A stretch of DNA of 15,672 bases from Gracilaria caudata. Taxonomy: Eukaryota; Rhodophyta; Florideophyceae; Gracilariales; Gracilariaceae. The stretch is from contig JASCIV010000618.1 of NCBI GenBank assembly GCA_030374735.1, positions 1 to 15,672 of the forward strand. The letters run 5' to 3'. The position numbers were made by a program, and so were the translations under genes. Below are positions 8,221-15,672 of the stretch, piece after piece. The notes beneath the pieces are model-generated. The model did not search any database and was not told the DNA's origin. It saw nothing but the letters and a program-made list of their open reading frames with translations. Numbering within the stretch: position 1 is the stretch's first letter; each line of letters begins with the position of its first letter.

Positions 8221-9212
8221 GTGGGTGGGTATTGATTTGGGAAGGCCAAACAAAAGTGGACTTTGACGCTTTACGTGGCTAGCGCTATGCCTTTGCATTA
8301 TACATGATATCTTTGCTACCGCCGATGCTCACGGGTAAAAAGAGTGTTTGGTTGGGCATGAAACAGAAAGATGATATGGTTCGAAAGCAACAGTGATACA
8401 TGTTATCTACAGAGCGCGTGAAAGCAGGGGTAAAGGCGCAAGAAATTGCAATTAATGCTTTCATTCTTTGCAATCTTGCAATAGCAACGCCTGTAATCTT
8501 TTCGTATCATATCCCGACTTCTTTTCTCAATCTCAAACGAGATTGCAATCTTTGCCATCACATCGTAGTACCTCTTGTTTTAGGAACGTCGGCCGCTTCC
8601 TGAACCAGTGCAACGTCCCAGAAAGAGAGGCCGTCATGATTAGTGAAAACCTATTCTGCAGTCTTGTTTTGTGCTTTATGTCATGCATTTCCTTTGGGAA
8701 AAGCATCTAACCTATATAGCCATTAACTTCTGTAGAGTGCTTCAATGTGCAGTGCCTAAATCTGTGGCTCGTCAATTACAATCGTAACAAACCTGAGGGG
8801 ATGATGGCTGTGATAACAGCAATCGAATTGCAATCCTTATGTCCGGAATCCTGATTGCTATAGATTTGGAATGGAATTGATTGCAATCCAAATGACTTCG
8901 TTCCATCTTTGGACCAACGAAGGCTGTGGGAGAAGTCAGAGTTTTCTTCAAGGTGTATTGTACCAGCAATCTCAGTTTACTGGTGCTAACTGGGCAAAAG
9001 TCTTTGTCTGTAGCTGAGACTGAGCTGTGCACTTTGTCCTCTGGTATCGAGTTCTGTTAAACTATCCGAATAACTCTCACCTTCTTATTCTGCGCTACTC
9101 TCTGAGCTTATCTGGAACTCACGGTTTTTGTTTACAAATTTTGTTTGCCCGAGGTTTAGTGAACAGTCTGCAAGTTGTCGTATCCGCTGGATACATGTAG
9201 TGCAGCTACAGA

Positions 9213-9425
9213 CTACAATAAAGAAGAGGACATGTATTGCAGTATGACACCGTTGAGAGTGAGACAGGGAAAGTTAGGCCATGAGGTTTCTGGTACACTG
9301 AAGCTGCTTCGGTTATTGGCCCGGAGTTCGAAATCGTTGGCCCTTTTGCCCTTCAAGGGACACCTCAAATGACAGCAGCTGTAGAGCGGCCCATCTTCAA
9401 AGCACACCGCTCCTTCCAATACAAC
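9213..9425 (-). mobile_element. Possible further retroelement remnant, weak
   Basis: The minus strand reads CCHLRCPLKGKRANDFELRA, recalling DHYFLRCPLK of copy 4; the shared DNA is about nine bases (gaggtgtcc). No VLAFL block follows nearby and the flanks are not recognisable, so chance is possible. A CT tract lies close by at 9490-9506. Confidence 0.2.
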
Positions 9426-9489
9426 GGGAGAGCTTACTCAATCCACCTTCAATAACCTTGTACTGCCACGAAACGAATATTGGATAAAT

Positions 9490-9506
9490 CTCTCTCTCTC
9501 TCTTCC
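9490..9506. repeat. CT/GA microsatellite
   Basis: A run of ct dinucleotides. It could be a solitary GA tail of the local retroelement family on the minus strand, but no coding remnant adjoins it. Confidence 0.5.
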
Positions 9507-10291
9507 AAAAGGTTTTAAACGTATCTCCGACGCTGATTCGCTATGCTTCCTTGAGTGTCGTTTCTCCTCTCTCCCCTTACATCGATAAAGTATAAAAGTC
9601 TCATAGTACAAGGGAATATGGCCTTTGGTGGGTCCAACCTGGGTACAGGGAGCAAATTTTATTGCGCCATGGAGAAGAAGTATGTTGGCAACTTCGAGAA
9701 CATCACGAACCCTGGACCAGCATAAGGTCCCTTCTTTGGTTAAGGGCCATCACTATAATATGTTCCCAGCTCGTTTTCAGTTTACACCCGCATCGTGAGA
9801 TAATGTTTGTCTGGCCATATGGGAGAACAAAATCGCCCTGCAGGACATTTTTCTATAATGTTATTGCATTGGGTTCGGATGTTGTGGGACGCTTGCGTGC
9901 AGAAATCTGTTGAGCAGGGCTCCGAAAACCTTTGGCCGCTGGAAACTTACTCACATTCGAGCAACCAAACAAATTCCCTTTCGAACAAAAATGCGGACAA
10001 TGCTCGGCCGCCAAAACGCTGCTCTCCATTTGGCAGTGGAACAATCTCATCGATTCTGGAATGGGTATTTAAACAACTCGTAACTAGACCTACCGGACAA
10101 CGTGTGTGCGGTAGGGTATTGAGCAAAAGGAGGGGAGTCATCCTTCTCGTAACCACGTCTGGGAACTCGTGATTGTCTAGTTCGGAAAAATATTCTTGCA
10201 CCCTCACCTTCAACATCTCCGCATCTTTGCTGTGTTCAGGTTAGATCCTTTCTGATTACTCGCACTACGCTTCGAAATCAATTACCTAGCG

Positions 10292-11587
10292 ATGGCCCTC
10301 ATGCCGAAACATTCATGGGTTCACTGCAGTGTAACCATTTACGTTGTATTTCTGTTTCTCTTCGTCATAGTGAATGCCGGAAAACCAGACATTCAAAGCA
10401 GACCGATAGCCACTGATTTCAAGGTTGATAAGCAGACATGTGACAAGGTCCTCCCTGTCGTCTCTCGACAGGAGTCAGATCGACAGGGCAAAATTGTTAA
10501 CGGAGACGACGCGCCCAACATGAGATTTTATATGGCTGGATTGGCAAGTTCTGATGGAATTTTCTGCTCAGCCACATTGCTTTCTGATTATTGGGTTTTG
10601 ACAGCTGCACATTGCCCGATTGATTTCCCGAGAGAATTTGTTCGTGTCGGGGCCGCCACCGAGAGCGAAGGAACAGTTATCGAAGTTGAGGAAGTGTTTA
10701 TCCATCCTGATTACGTTGAAGATGACTCGGGATTAAAAAACGACGTGCAGTTGGTGAAGTTGAAGAGCGCCGTCCCGAAAGACTCCAAGTTTGTCGTGCT
10801 CAATAGCGATTCTTCGTACCCTGCTCCATTCTCTTTCACCCGTACGAGTGGGTACGGAGTTTCTAAGGACACTTCCAGCCCTGACAGCGGCGTTCTGCGC
10901 GAGGTTGATGTGCCTGTTGTGGGAACCAGACGTTGTAGGAGACAGTACAACGGCATCTTCAACATTCGGAAGAGGATGCACATATGCGCCGGTTATGATG
11001 AAGGTGGATGTGACTCCTGCCAGGGTGACAGCGGTGGTCCTTTGTACACGTTTACGGCTGATCGCACACTGGTTCAGGTCGGTGTTGTTTCTTTCGGCTT
11101 GAACTGCGCTGACGCCAAATCACCTGGCGTCTACGCCCGAGTTTCGCAGTACATCGATTGGATGAAGTCGGTTGGCGCTGAGTTCCAGACCACGACAGAC
11201 GGAATCAACGTGTTTAGTGCCGACGACATACCTTCCGAGTCCACTCCAACTCCCACTCCGACCTCTACTCCTTCTTCGGCTCCGACAGCGACCCCTGAGA
11301 CCCCCACTCCCACTCCCACTCCTACTCCTACTCCAACCCCATCGCCTGCAGCCGAAGTGTCGTTCTTCGAACAACTCATCAATTGTTTCACACGCAATCT
11401 CTTCATTACCACCGATGGCGGTAGTCGCAAGAGGATCACGGACCTGTCGGCTGGAGAACGGGTGAGATTCGGAAAGAATGGAAACTCTAAACTTTTCCAA
11501 TTCCAGGAAGAAGACGATGGAGTACTCAAGTTTTTGCAGGTCGAATGTGAAGTATGCGAGACTCTGATTTTGCCGTTCTGCAGCTAA
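10292..11587 (+). CDS. Secreted trypsin-like serine protease (S1) with Thr-Pro linker and C-terminal domain
   Basis: 431 aa. Residues 1-29 form a signal peptide (hydrophobic core VTIYVVFLFLFVIV), followed by a propeptide and an activation site at K67/I68 (GK-IVNGDDAP), so a zymogen cut by a trypsin-like enzyme. Triad: His107 (TAAHC), Asp151 (NDVQLVKL), Ser247 (GDSGGP). Asp241, six before Ser247, is the specificity residue, predicting cleavage after Arg or Lys; SFG and PGVY at 268-281 keep the pocket glycines. Paired cysteines at 92/108 and 243/272 fit family disulfides. A Thr-Pro linker at about 318-352 joins the catalytic domain to about 80 residues with C364, C419, C422 and C430 that I do not recognise. 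A secreted or wall-bound enzyme is likely. Upstream, tatttaaa at 10066-10073 is a weak TATA candidate. The gene converges with paralog B. Confidence 0.9.
   Translation: MALMPKHSWVHCSVTIYVVFLFLFVIVNAGKPDIQSRPIATDFKVDKQTCDKVLPVVSRQESDRQGKIVNGDDAPNMRFYMAGLASSDGIFCSATLLSDYWVLTAAHCPIDFPREFVRVGAATESEGTVIEVEEVFIHPDYVEDDSGLKNDVQLVKLKSAVPKDSKFVVLNSDSSYPAPFSFTRTSGYGVSKDTSSPDSGVLREVDVPVVGTRRCRRQYNGIFNIRKRMHICAGYDEGGCDSCQGDSGGPLYTFTADRTLVQVGVVSFGLNCADAKSPGVYARVSQYIDWMKSVGAEFQTTTDGINVFSADDIPSESTPTPTPTSTPSSAPTATPETPTPTPTPTPTPTPSPAAEVSFFEQLINCFTRNLFITTDGGSRKRITDLSAGERVRFGKNGNSKLFQFQEEDDGVLKFLQVECEVCETLILPFCS
11243..11347 (+). repeat. Hexanucleotide repeat coding for the Thr-Pro linker
   Basis: Imperfect repeats of a six-base unit (cccact and third-position variants) encode alternating Thr and Pro, purest at about 11297-11342. 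Such tracts expand and contract easily, so linker length probably varies between strains. Confidence 0.8.
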
Positions 11588-12012
11588 GACTCGTATAGAT
11601 AACTGTGTGAATAGTTTCTTTTTCTACTCACACGATTGTTGAGAGCGTTCTGAGAGCTTTCTGATGCTTTGAATCACTCTCGAGTCGAAATGAAGAGAAG
11701 GTGCACTAACGATAAAACTACTACAGTACACAACTTTTATGTCGTTTTGAAACAAGCCACCGGCATGCCTTCGTGTCCAATGCGAGCAGATGTTTTCTCA
11801 AAACCGACTTGCGAAGAGTGAAAGCGCGACAAAGACGAAGGCAAACGAGCGGAGGCCTACTTGTGACTCGTTCCTACGGCGCTTCAAATCCGCATCGTCC
11901 TCGGAACACCTCCCGCTTTCTCCCGTGCATTTTTTCACGAGCTGGAACGGAAATATGATCATCACGGGTCAGGAGTTGTTTTACCATCGCAATGTATCGT
12001 GAGTTTGTATGA
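11588..12012. other. Convergent intergenic region, no gene seen
   Basis: 425 bp between the protease stop and the stop of four-TM protein B. Two overlapping open frames of 60-70 codons exist near 11773-12002, without recognisable motifs. No clear polyadenylation signal (AATAAA) is visible for either gene. Confidence 0.5.
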
Positions 12013-13353
12013 TTATCCTAATGGAAGCGAACTTTCGACCACGGGAGATGGCCATGGGAGTACTGGCTTTTGCGCTCGACGGAGTTCTGTCGGGTCACAA
12101 CCCCACGACGCAAGCCATTGGTCCACTTGTTTGTAGAGAAAGCATTCAAACTCCAGTCCATCCAGTTCGCAAGCCTTTAGAGCTTTGACTATTCTCATTG
12201 CTAGGTTGTTGCCGACGGTAACAGGCCGCCGGTGGAGCAGTCTTGATTTCTCGAGAAGAACGTAGAACAATTGAGACTGAGTCTCTTTGTTCAACGCACC
12301 GTCCGCCGTGAAGTGTTCAAAGTTCCCTGGCTTCCAATCCCACAGCTGCAATCGGTCTATCACGCGCCTATGCACTAGCGCTGACCTTCCTTTCAAACTG
12401 GTCCAGTTGTGTGCGTGTTGCCGTTTGACCATATTTTGCAACTGATCATCTAGATACTTGCCTCTCACAAAGTACGCAAGATCGCCGATGACACATATCT
12501 CCATGATCAGGGTCAGCACCACAAAAACTTGACTTTTAGTATCCAAGAACATGGAGTAGGGCTCGTTTATGAGCGAAAGAGCGCAGTCGGCTGTCTTGTA
12601 GATATCAACATTGAGCGGTCGCGGTTCATTGGCGGAGGTGTCCAAATCGATGGTGTGTTTTCCGTGGTATCTCAAGTGAGCTTTCAAATGAGCATTGCAG
12701 CGCTGGTAACAACCTTCACGTCTGGCGTGGAGCGGCATGTACACCTTGGGCTCTGTCGTATCGCCATCGTAGCGCAGCCGTCGGCGCAGCGTTGAAAGCA
12801 ATGCGCTGAGCGGTGAAAACAGCGGCTTGTCGGACAGATATACGCAGTATATGCGTGCATTGCAAGCGTCGCCCAGGCATTTGCTGCCGGGGCGCACGGC
12901 GCCGCGGATGACAAAACGGCATGGGCTTTCGACGCGAACGTAACAAAACTCGTTTGCATCCCATATGGTGTCGGCATGAACACCGTAGTCCATTTTATAT
13001 GCGCCCCAGTAAAACCTGAGCGCGCGATGGATCACAAACACTCGCGATCCGATGTGCGCGAGCGTGGAGGCAAGCGTGAAGCTGATGGCCACCAGCGCTT
13101 CCAAGCTGATTCGGCGCAGCCAACCGAGCGTGAGCGACGCGATGGACACAAGCGCAATGATGAGGTACAACACCAACAGGAGCGAGTTCTTTCTCCAAAA
13201 GCGACGCGTGGAGAATAGTCTTCCCGGAAGCCTCGCGCGCATCAGTTGAATGAGCACGGTGAGAGCTATGGAGGCGGTGATAAGCGCGAGTTCTAGGCTG
13301 GTGCCGAAGCCCGACGGGGCAGCGTCTGAACTTTGATGCACTATGGGAGCCAT
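12013..13353 (-). CDS. Four-TM membrane protein B, paralog of A
   Basis: 446 aa, the same length as protein A, and collinear with it from MAPIVHQSSDAAPSGFGT to the C-terminal block. From TKSQVF (272) to LEKSRL (372) I count about 71 identities in 102 positions; N-terminal and central parts are less alike. Predicted helices at about 19-38, 57-78, 84-102 and 275-296. Cysteines kept in both: the C-ACNARIYCVY block (159-172), C219, C396 and C419. HGKHTIDL and FEHFTADGA are also kept. The C-terminal tail differs (Pro-rich in B, Ser-rich in A). The ATG at 13353 has T at -3, a poor context, but matches A. B is clearly GC-richer than A, following the local base composition toward the right end. Function unknown. 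DNA identity is low, so the duplication is old, and constraint on the protein is evident. Confidence 0.75.
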   Translation of the reverse strand: MAPIVHQSSDAAPSGFGTSLELALITASIALTVLIQLMRARLPGRLFSTRRFWRKNSLLLVLYLIIALVSIASLTLGWLRRISLEALVAISFTLASTLAHIGSRVFVIHRALRFYWGAYKMDYGVHADTIWDANEFCYVRVESPCRFVIRGAVRPGSKCLGDACNARIYCVYLSDKPLFSPLSALLSTLRRRLRYDGDTTEPKVYMPLHARREGCYQRCNAHLKAHLRYHGKHTIDLDTSANEPRPLNVDIYKTADCALSLINEPYSMFLDTKSQVFVVLTLIMEICVIGDLAYFVRGKYLDDQLQNMVKRQHAHNWTSLKGRSALVHRRVIDRLQLWDWKPGNFEHFTADGALNKETQSQLFYVLLEKSRLLHRRPVTVGNNLAMRIVKALKACELDGLEFECFLYKQVDQWLASWGCDPTELRRAQKPVLPWPSPVVESSLPLG

Positions 13354-13801
13354 GTATTAGCGACTAACTGCAGATGGATGGAACGCTGCAAGTGAACAAG
13401 CAAGCAAACACGCGAGGCAAGCAAGTATGTATGTACGGTATAAACAGGAAGAGGGCGCAAACAGCTTGGATTTGTTTGGGCATGTCGGACGTAAATGAGC
13501 ATTGCTCCACGTGCTCGCTGGGAGCACGTGGGGAGGGGTGGGGAAGCGAGGCTTTCCGTGGAGTAGATACATGTGGCAATATACGAAGAGGTAGTCGGGA
13601 CAAGAAGGACGCGAGTAGAAAGTACATGCTGCCCCCGCAGCGTGACGGTTTGATAGACGACAGTGTTGACATGCACAGGTTTTGGTCTCCCAGAGCGCCA
13701 TCGCGACCAAACACAAAACTTGGAGCAAGCTACAACAACAACAAAAAAAAAGAAACAACAGTTGCGAGTATGTGAGAAGAGCGGGGCAGACGGCTTTGGC
13801 G
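13354..13801. other. Intergenic region upstream of protein B
   Basis: 448 bp between the start of protein B and the stop of the phosphatase gene, both on the minus strand. It should hold the promoter of B and the 3' UTR of the phosphatase. It contains a CACGTG-bearing hairpin at 13507-13531 and an A-rich stretch around 13736-13760. Open frames here are spurious. Confidence 0.5.
13507..13531. promoter_or_regulatory. Inverted pair of CACGTG (G-box) sites in a 10-bp hairpin
   Basis: ccacgtgctc (13507-13516) and its exact reverse complement gagcacgtgg (13522-13531) are separated by five bases. Each arm holds CACGTG, the core bound by bHLH and bZIP factors. It lies about 155-180 bp upstream of the ATG of protein B, a plausible promoter position. 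It could instead be a terminator-like hairpin in the phosphatase 3' UTR. No CACGTG is seen upstream of paralog A. Confidence 0.4.
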
Positions 13802-15184
13802 CTACGCGTTTGTACGGATGGAGCGGAGTTTCTTGGGCGACACATACGCGCGCTTGGCGGCGACGGAAAGCATGCGATTGTCCGGCAGCAACAGCGCGGT
13901 GAGTCGACCGCCATACACGCAGCCCGTATCAATGCCTTTTGCAAACGGGAACTGTTGCAAGCCCCTGCACGCGTCGTGTCCAAACACGACGGTGTTTGGG
14001 CCGCGCCACAGGCGCGCCCACTCGTAACCCCTCACACTCTTGGCGCTGACCGTACCGTCACTCAGCACGCTCCTCATATTCATCATGAGTCTCGGGTTCT
14101 GTTGCGTGAGTTTGACGCCCGGGATGAAGCCCGCGTGCACAAACAAGTGCTTCCAATGCGCGCACTCTATGAACCACGGCGCGTCGCTCAGAAACTTGAA
14201 GTCGTGCGACGACAGGGTGGCGCCAATGCGCGCGTGTTCCGGCGACACCACCGCGTCGACGCCGCGTCGTCTGGCGGCGCAGAAGCGAATCACCTCGTAA
14301 TCATGGTTTCCGCGCACCATGCGCGCGCCAATCTCGCGCGCAAGCTGCACCACCGCGGCGCTGTCCGGCCCCTTTGCCACCAGATCGCCCAAAAATATGA
14401 CCTGATCGCCCGGCGAATAATCGGCCAGTCGCAGCAACGCCTGCAACTCATCGATACAACCGTGCACATCGCCCACCACAATGAGGCGTGGACACAGTCC
14501 CAACGCGCGTTCCACCGCGTGCGGCTTTGCCCGCGACGACAGCGGTATCAACGGCAACGGCGGCGACGACTGCGACGAAGACGACGACGACGACGACGCT
14601 TGTGGCGCGCGCCGAGAAAGCAGCAGCTTTCGCGGCGCGGGCTGCAACAGTCGCCAGCGCGCCGCGTTCACGTACCAATTCTTGAGCGCGTGCGTGCCCG
14701 CCGCGCGCGGGTTGGACGCGGTGAGATAGCCCGGCGCAAACGGCGTGATGACGCCATAAAGCAGTCTCAAATAACGGTACGGCGGGTCCGCAGTGCGTCG
14801 CTTACTACTCGTGGTGATCTGCGCACGTTGCAACACATACGTGAGCACGGGCGGACGCGCCGCAAGCAGATGCGCGGGCAGCACGGGCGGTGCGCACAGT
14901 CGCACGGGCGGCAACTGCGTGGGCGCGTTGCGCGACGGCGGCGGCGGCGGCGGTGGCGGTGGCGGCGACAGTGACGATGAGGAGGAAGAAGAGGCGACGC
15001 GCGCGCGCGCGGTGGCGACGACACGACGGAGGGAGAAGAGATTGGCACGACGGGTGAGAATGAGCTTGGAGCGACGCGGCGTGGGTGAGCATGCCACGCT
15101 CAATACACGCGCGCGTGGTCGCACGCAGCGAAAGGCGCGCCGCCGACGCGCCGGCGCGAACGGGGCAGGCGCGCAGAACGCCAT
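13802..15184 (-). CDS. ApaH-like metallophosphatase with long low-complexity leader
   Basis: 460 aa. PPP-superfamily metallophosphatase: GDVHG (238-242), GDLVAKGPDS (266-275), GNHD (292-295), FVHAG (348-352), GHDA (402-405) and GIDTGCVYGG give the full metal-binding set. GNHD and the GHDACRGLQ/DTGCVYGG ending fit ApaH or ALPH rather than PP1/PP2A. Known relatives cleave dinucleoside tetraphosphates, mRNA caps (trypanosome ALPH1) or polyphosphate (yeast Ppn2); the substrate cannot be decided here. The first 230 residues are unlike ApaH: an Arg/Ala-rich leader (MAFCAPAPFAPARRRRAF), a Ser run (65-71), ten Pro (74-83), a possible small domain (about 140-185, GYLTASNPRAAGTHALKNWY) and an eight-Ser run (197-204). 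The leader suggests an organelle, probably plastid. I chose ATG 15184 for its Kozak context (G at -3, G at +4); ATG 15211, with C at -3, would add nine residues. Confidence 0.85.
   Translation of the reverse strand: MAFCAPAPFAPARRRRAFRCVRPRARVLSVACSPTPRRSKLILTRRANLFSLRRVVATARARVASSSSSSSLSPPPPPPPPPPSRNAPTQLPPVRLCAPPVLPAHLLAARPPVLTYVLQRAQITTSSKRRTADPPYRYLRLLYGVITPFAPGYLTASNPRAAGTHALKNWYVNAARWRLLQPAPRKLLLSRRAPQASSSSSSSSQSSPPLPLIPLSSRAKPHAVERALGLCPRLIVVGDVHGCIDELQALLRLADYSPGDQVIFLGDLVAKGPDSAAVVQLAREIGARMVRGNHDYEVIRFCAARRRGVDAVVSPEHARIGATLSSHDFKFLSDAPWFIECAHWKHLFVHAGFIPGVKLTQQNPRLMMNMRSVLSDGTVSAKSVRGYEWARLWRGPNTVVFGHDACRGLQQFPFAKGIDTGCVYGGRLTALLLPDNRMLSVAAKRAYVSPKKLRSIRTNA
14573..14596 (-). repeat. 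GAC trinucleotide tract coding poly-Ser
   Basis: Repeated gac on the plus strand encodes eight consecutive Ser just before the phosphatase catalytic domain, probably a flexible linker. Confidence 0.8.
14936..14965 (-). repeat. CGG/CCG trinucleotide-rich tract coding poly-Pro
   Basis: GGC/GGT triplets on the plus strand encode ten consecutive Pro on the minus strand within the phosphatase leader. It is prone to length change and could form a G-quadruplex on the plus strand. Confidence 0.8.
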
Positions 15185-15672
15185 GCCGCGCGCATCGCCC
15201 TCCGCCCGCATGCGACGCGTGCGCGCGCGCGAGAGCACACACAATGGGCGCGCAGCGCGAGATCACACACGCGCCGATGCCAATCGAAAAACAAAAACAA
15301 AGCGCAAAAACGTCAAAAAGCCAAAAAAAAAAAAACAAAAAAGCGCGGGAAAGCGCAGTCATCGTGCGCGCGCGCGCGCGCGCAAGAGCGGCAGCAACCA
15401 CGCACTCAAAACACACGCTCTCGAGAGTCGGCGCGCGCGCGCTTCGCAGCTGCGCCAGGCGAAGGCGCGCCTTGCAAAAAAGCACGAGAAAGTATATACG
15501 CAACGCTGACGTAAAGCGCCGCACGCGCGCGCACTGCGCGCAGCGCGCACACACACGGCGCGCCACCGAACAAAAAACAACTCATAAAACACAACGCACA
15601 CGCGCGCACAAACACGCACGCGCCGACGAGCAGCGCGTGACCAACCCCCCTCCCCCCCACATGGCCCCCCCC
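15185..15672. other. CpG-rich upstream region of the phosphatase gene
   Basis: 488 bp upstream of the minus-strand phosphatase, extremely rich in CG dinucleotides, with an A-rich block (15289-15340) and several alternating CG or CA runs. Open frames on both strands here are by-products of the composition. The last 30 bases are almost pure C. No TATA box seen; it may be a CpG-island type promoter. Confidence 0.5.
15363..15384. repeat. Alternating CG tract, Z-DNA prone
   Basis: 22 bases alternate strictly between pyrimidine and purine, almost all CG. Shorter tracts of the same kind occur at about 15000-15011, 15432-15441 and 15522-15560 (with CACACACA). Confidence 0.85.

Larger units (their letters stand above)
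5933..10291. other. Gene-poor 4.4-kb region of degraded retroelement sequence
   Basis: No intact gene is convincing here. Reading frames of 60-120 codons occur but lack domains. The recognisable content is remnant copies 2-5 of one LINE-like element between about 6496 and 8220, GA/CT microsatellites (6825-6839 and 9490-9506), a perfect hairpin at 8104-8148, and a possible TATA box (tataaaag, about 9594-9601) just before a 35-codon ORF. 5933-6495 (upstream of protein A), 8221-9210 and 9426-10291 hold nothing else I can name, apart from a group of ATTGCAAT palindromes at 8445-8887. Confidence 0.5.

Noticed and set aside
9662..10172. Overlapping plus-strand open frames of 83 and 121 codons before the protease
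   Set aside because: No motif, no good leader and no link to the protease, which has its own signal peptide starting at 10292.
9947..10216. Minus-strand frame ending GRALSAFLFEREF, resembling the VLAFLVRERFF block
   Set aside because: The DNA match to the remnants is poor and no GA tail or CCHC block accompanies it.
13682..14974. Long plus-strand open frame of 430 codons opposite the phosphatase
   Set aside because: It is Arg/His-rich with no motif, and the opposite frame carries the complete set of metallophosphatase motifs. CpG-rich codons leave few stops on the other strand.
15185..15244. 20-codon N-terminal extension of the phosphatase
   Set aside because: The first codon is TTG. ATG 15211 remains possible but has a poor context compared with 15184.
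14793..15566. Open frames of 238 codons (+) and 253 codons (-) at the right end
   Set aside because: Composition artefacts: Arg/Ala/Gly or Arg/Ala/Cys-rich, no domain, overlapping the phosphatase leader and the CG-rich upstream region.

Overview
The window looks like nuclear DNA of a unicellular eukaryote, possibly a red alga of the Porphyridium type (low confidence). Every convincing gene is a single uninterrupted ORF. Genes lie on both strands with several hundred bases between them, have no operon spacing or bacterial ribosome sites, and use ATG starts, several in a good Kozak context. Three proteins carry leader-like N-termini suited to an organelle. The repertoire (Erg28-like protein, secreted trypsin with a Thr-Pro linker, ApaH-like phosphatase, remnants of a LINE-like retroelement) is eukaryotic.

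Layout, left to right: a diverged 3-isopropylmalate dehydrogenase-family protein (+, 295-1503); an Erg28-like membrane protein (-, 1710-2123) convergent with it; an RluA-type pseudouridine synthase (+, 2691-3944), with a retroelement remnant directly upstream; four-TM protein A of unknown family (-, 4592-5932). A gene-free stretch of 4.4 kb (5933-10291) follows. It holds several 5'-truncated copies of one retroelement 3' end, one of them carrying a perfect 21-bp hairpin. Then come a secreted trypsin-like serine protease with a Thr-Pro linker and an unrecognised C-terminal domain (+, 10292-11587), four-TM protein B (-, 12013-13353), which is a paralog of A with exactly the same length (446 aa), and an ApaH-like metallophosphatase (-, 13802-15184). 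The last gene sits in DNA that becomes extremely CpG-rich, with long alternating CG tracts up to the window end.

The genes do not form one pathway; they are mostly unrelated housekeeping functions. The most novel content is the A/B membrane family. A LeuB-like enzyme that keeps its catalytic residues but has lost the usual NAD-binding loop also stands out, as does the retroelement family, whose copies differ mainly by synonymous changes and end in a GA-rich tail. All calls rest on reading motifs by eye; no database search was run.
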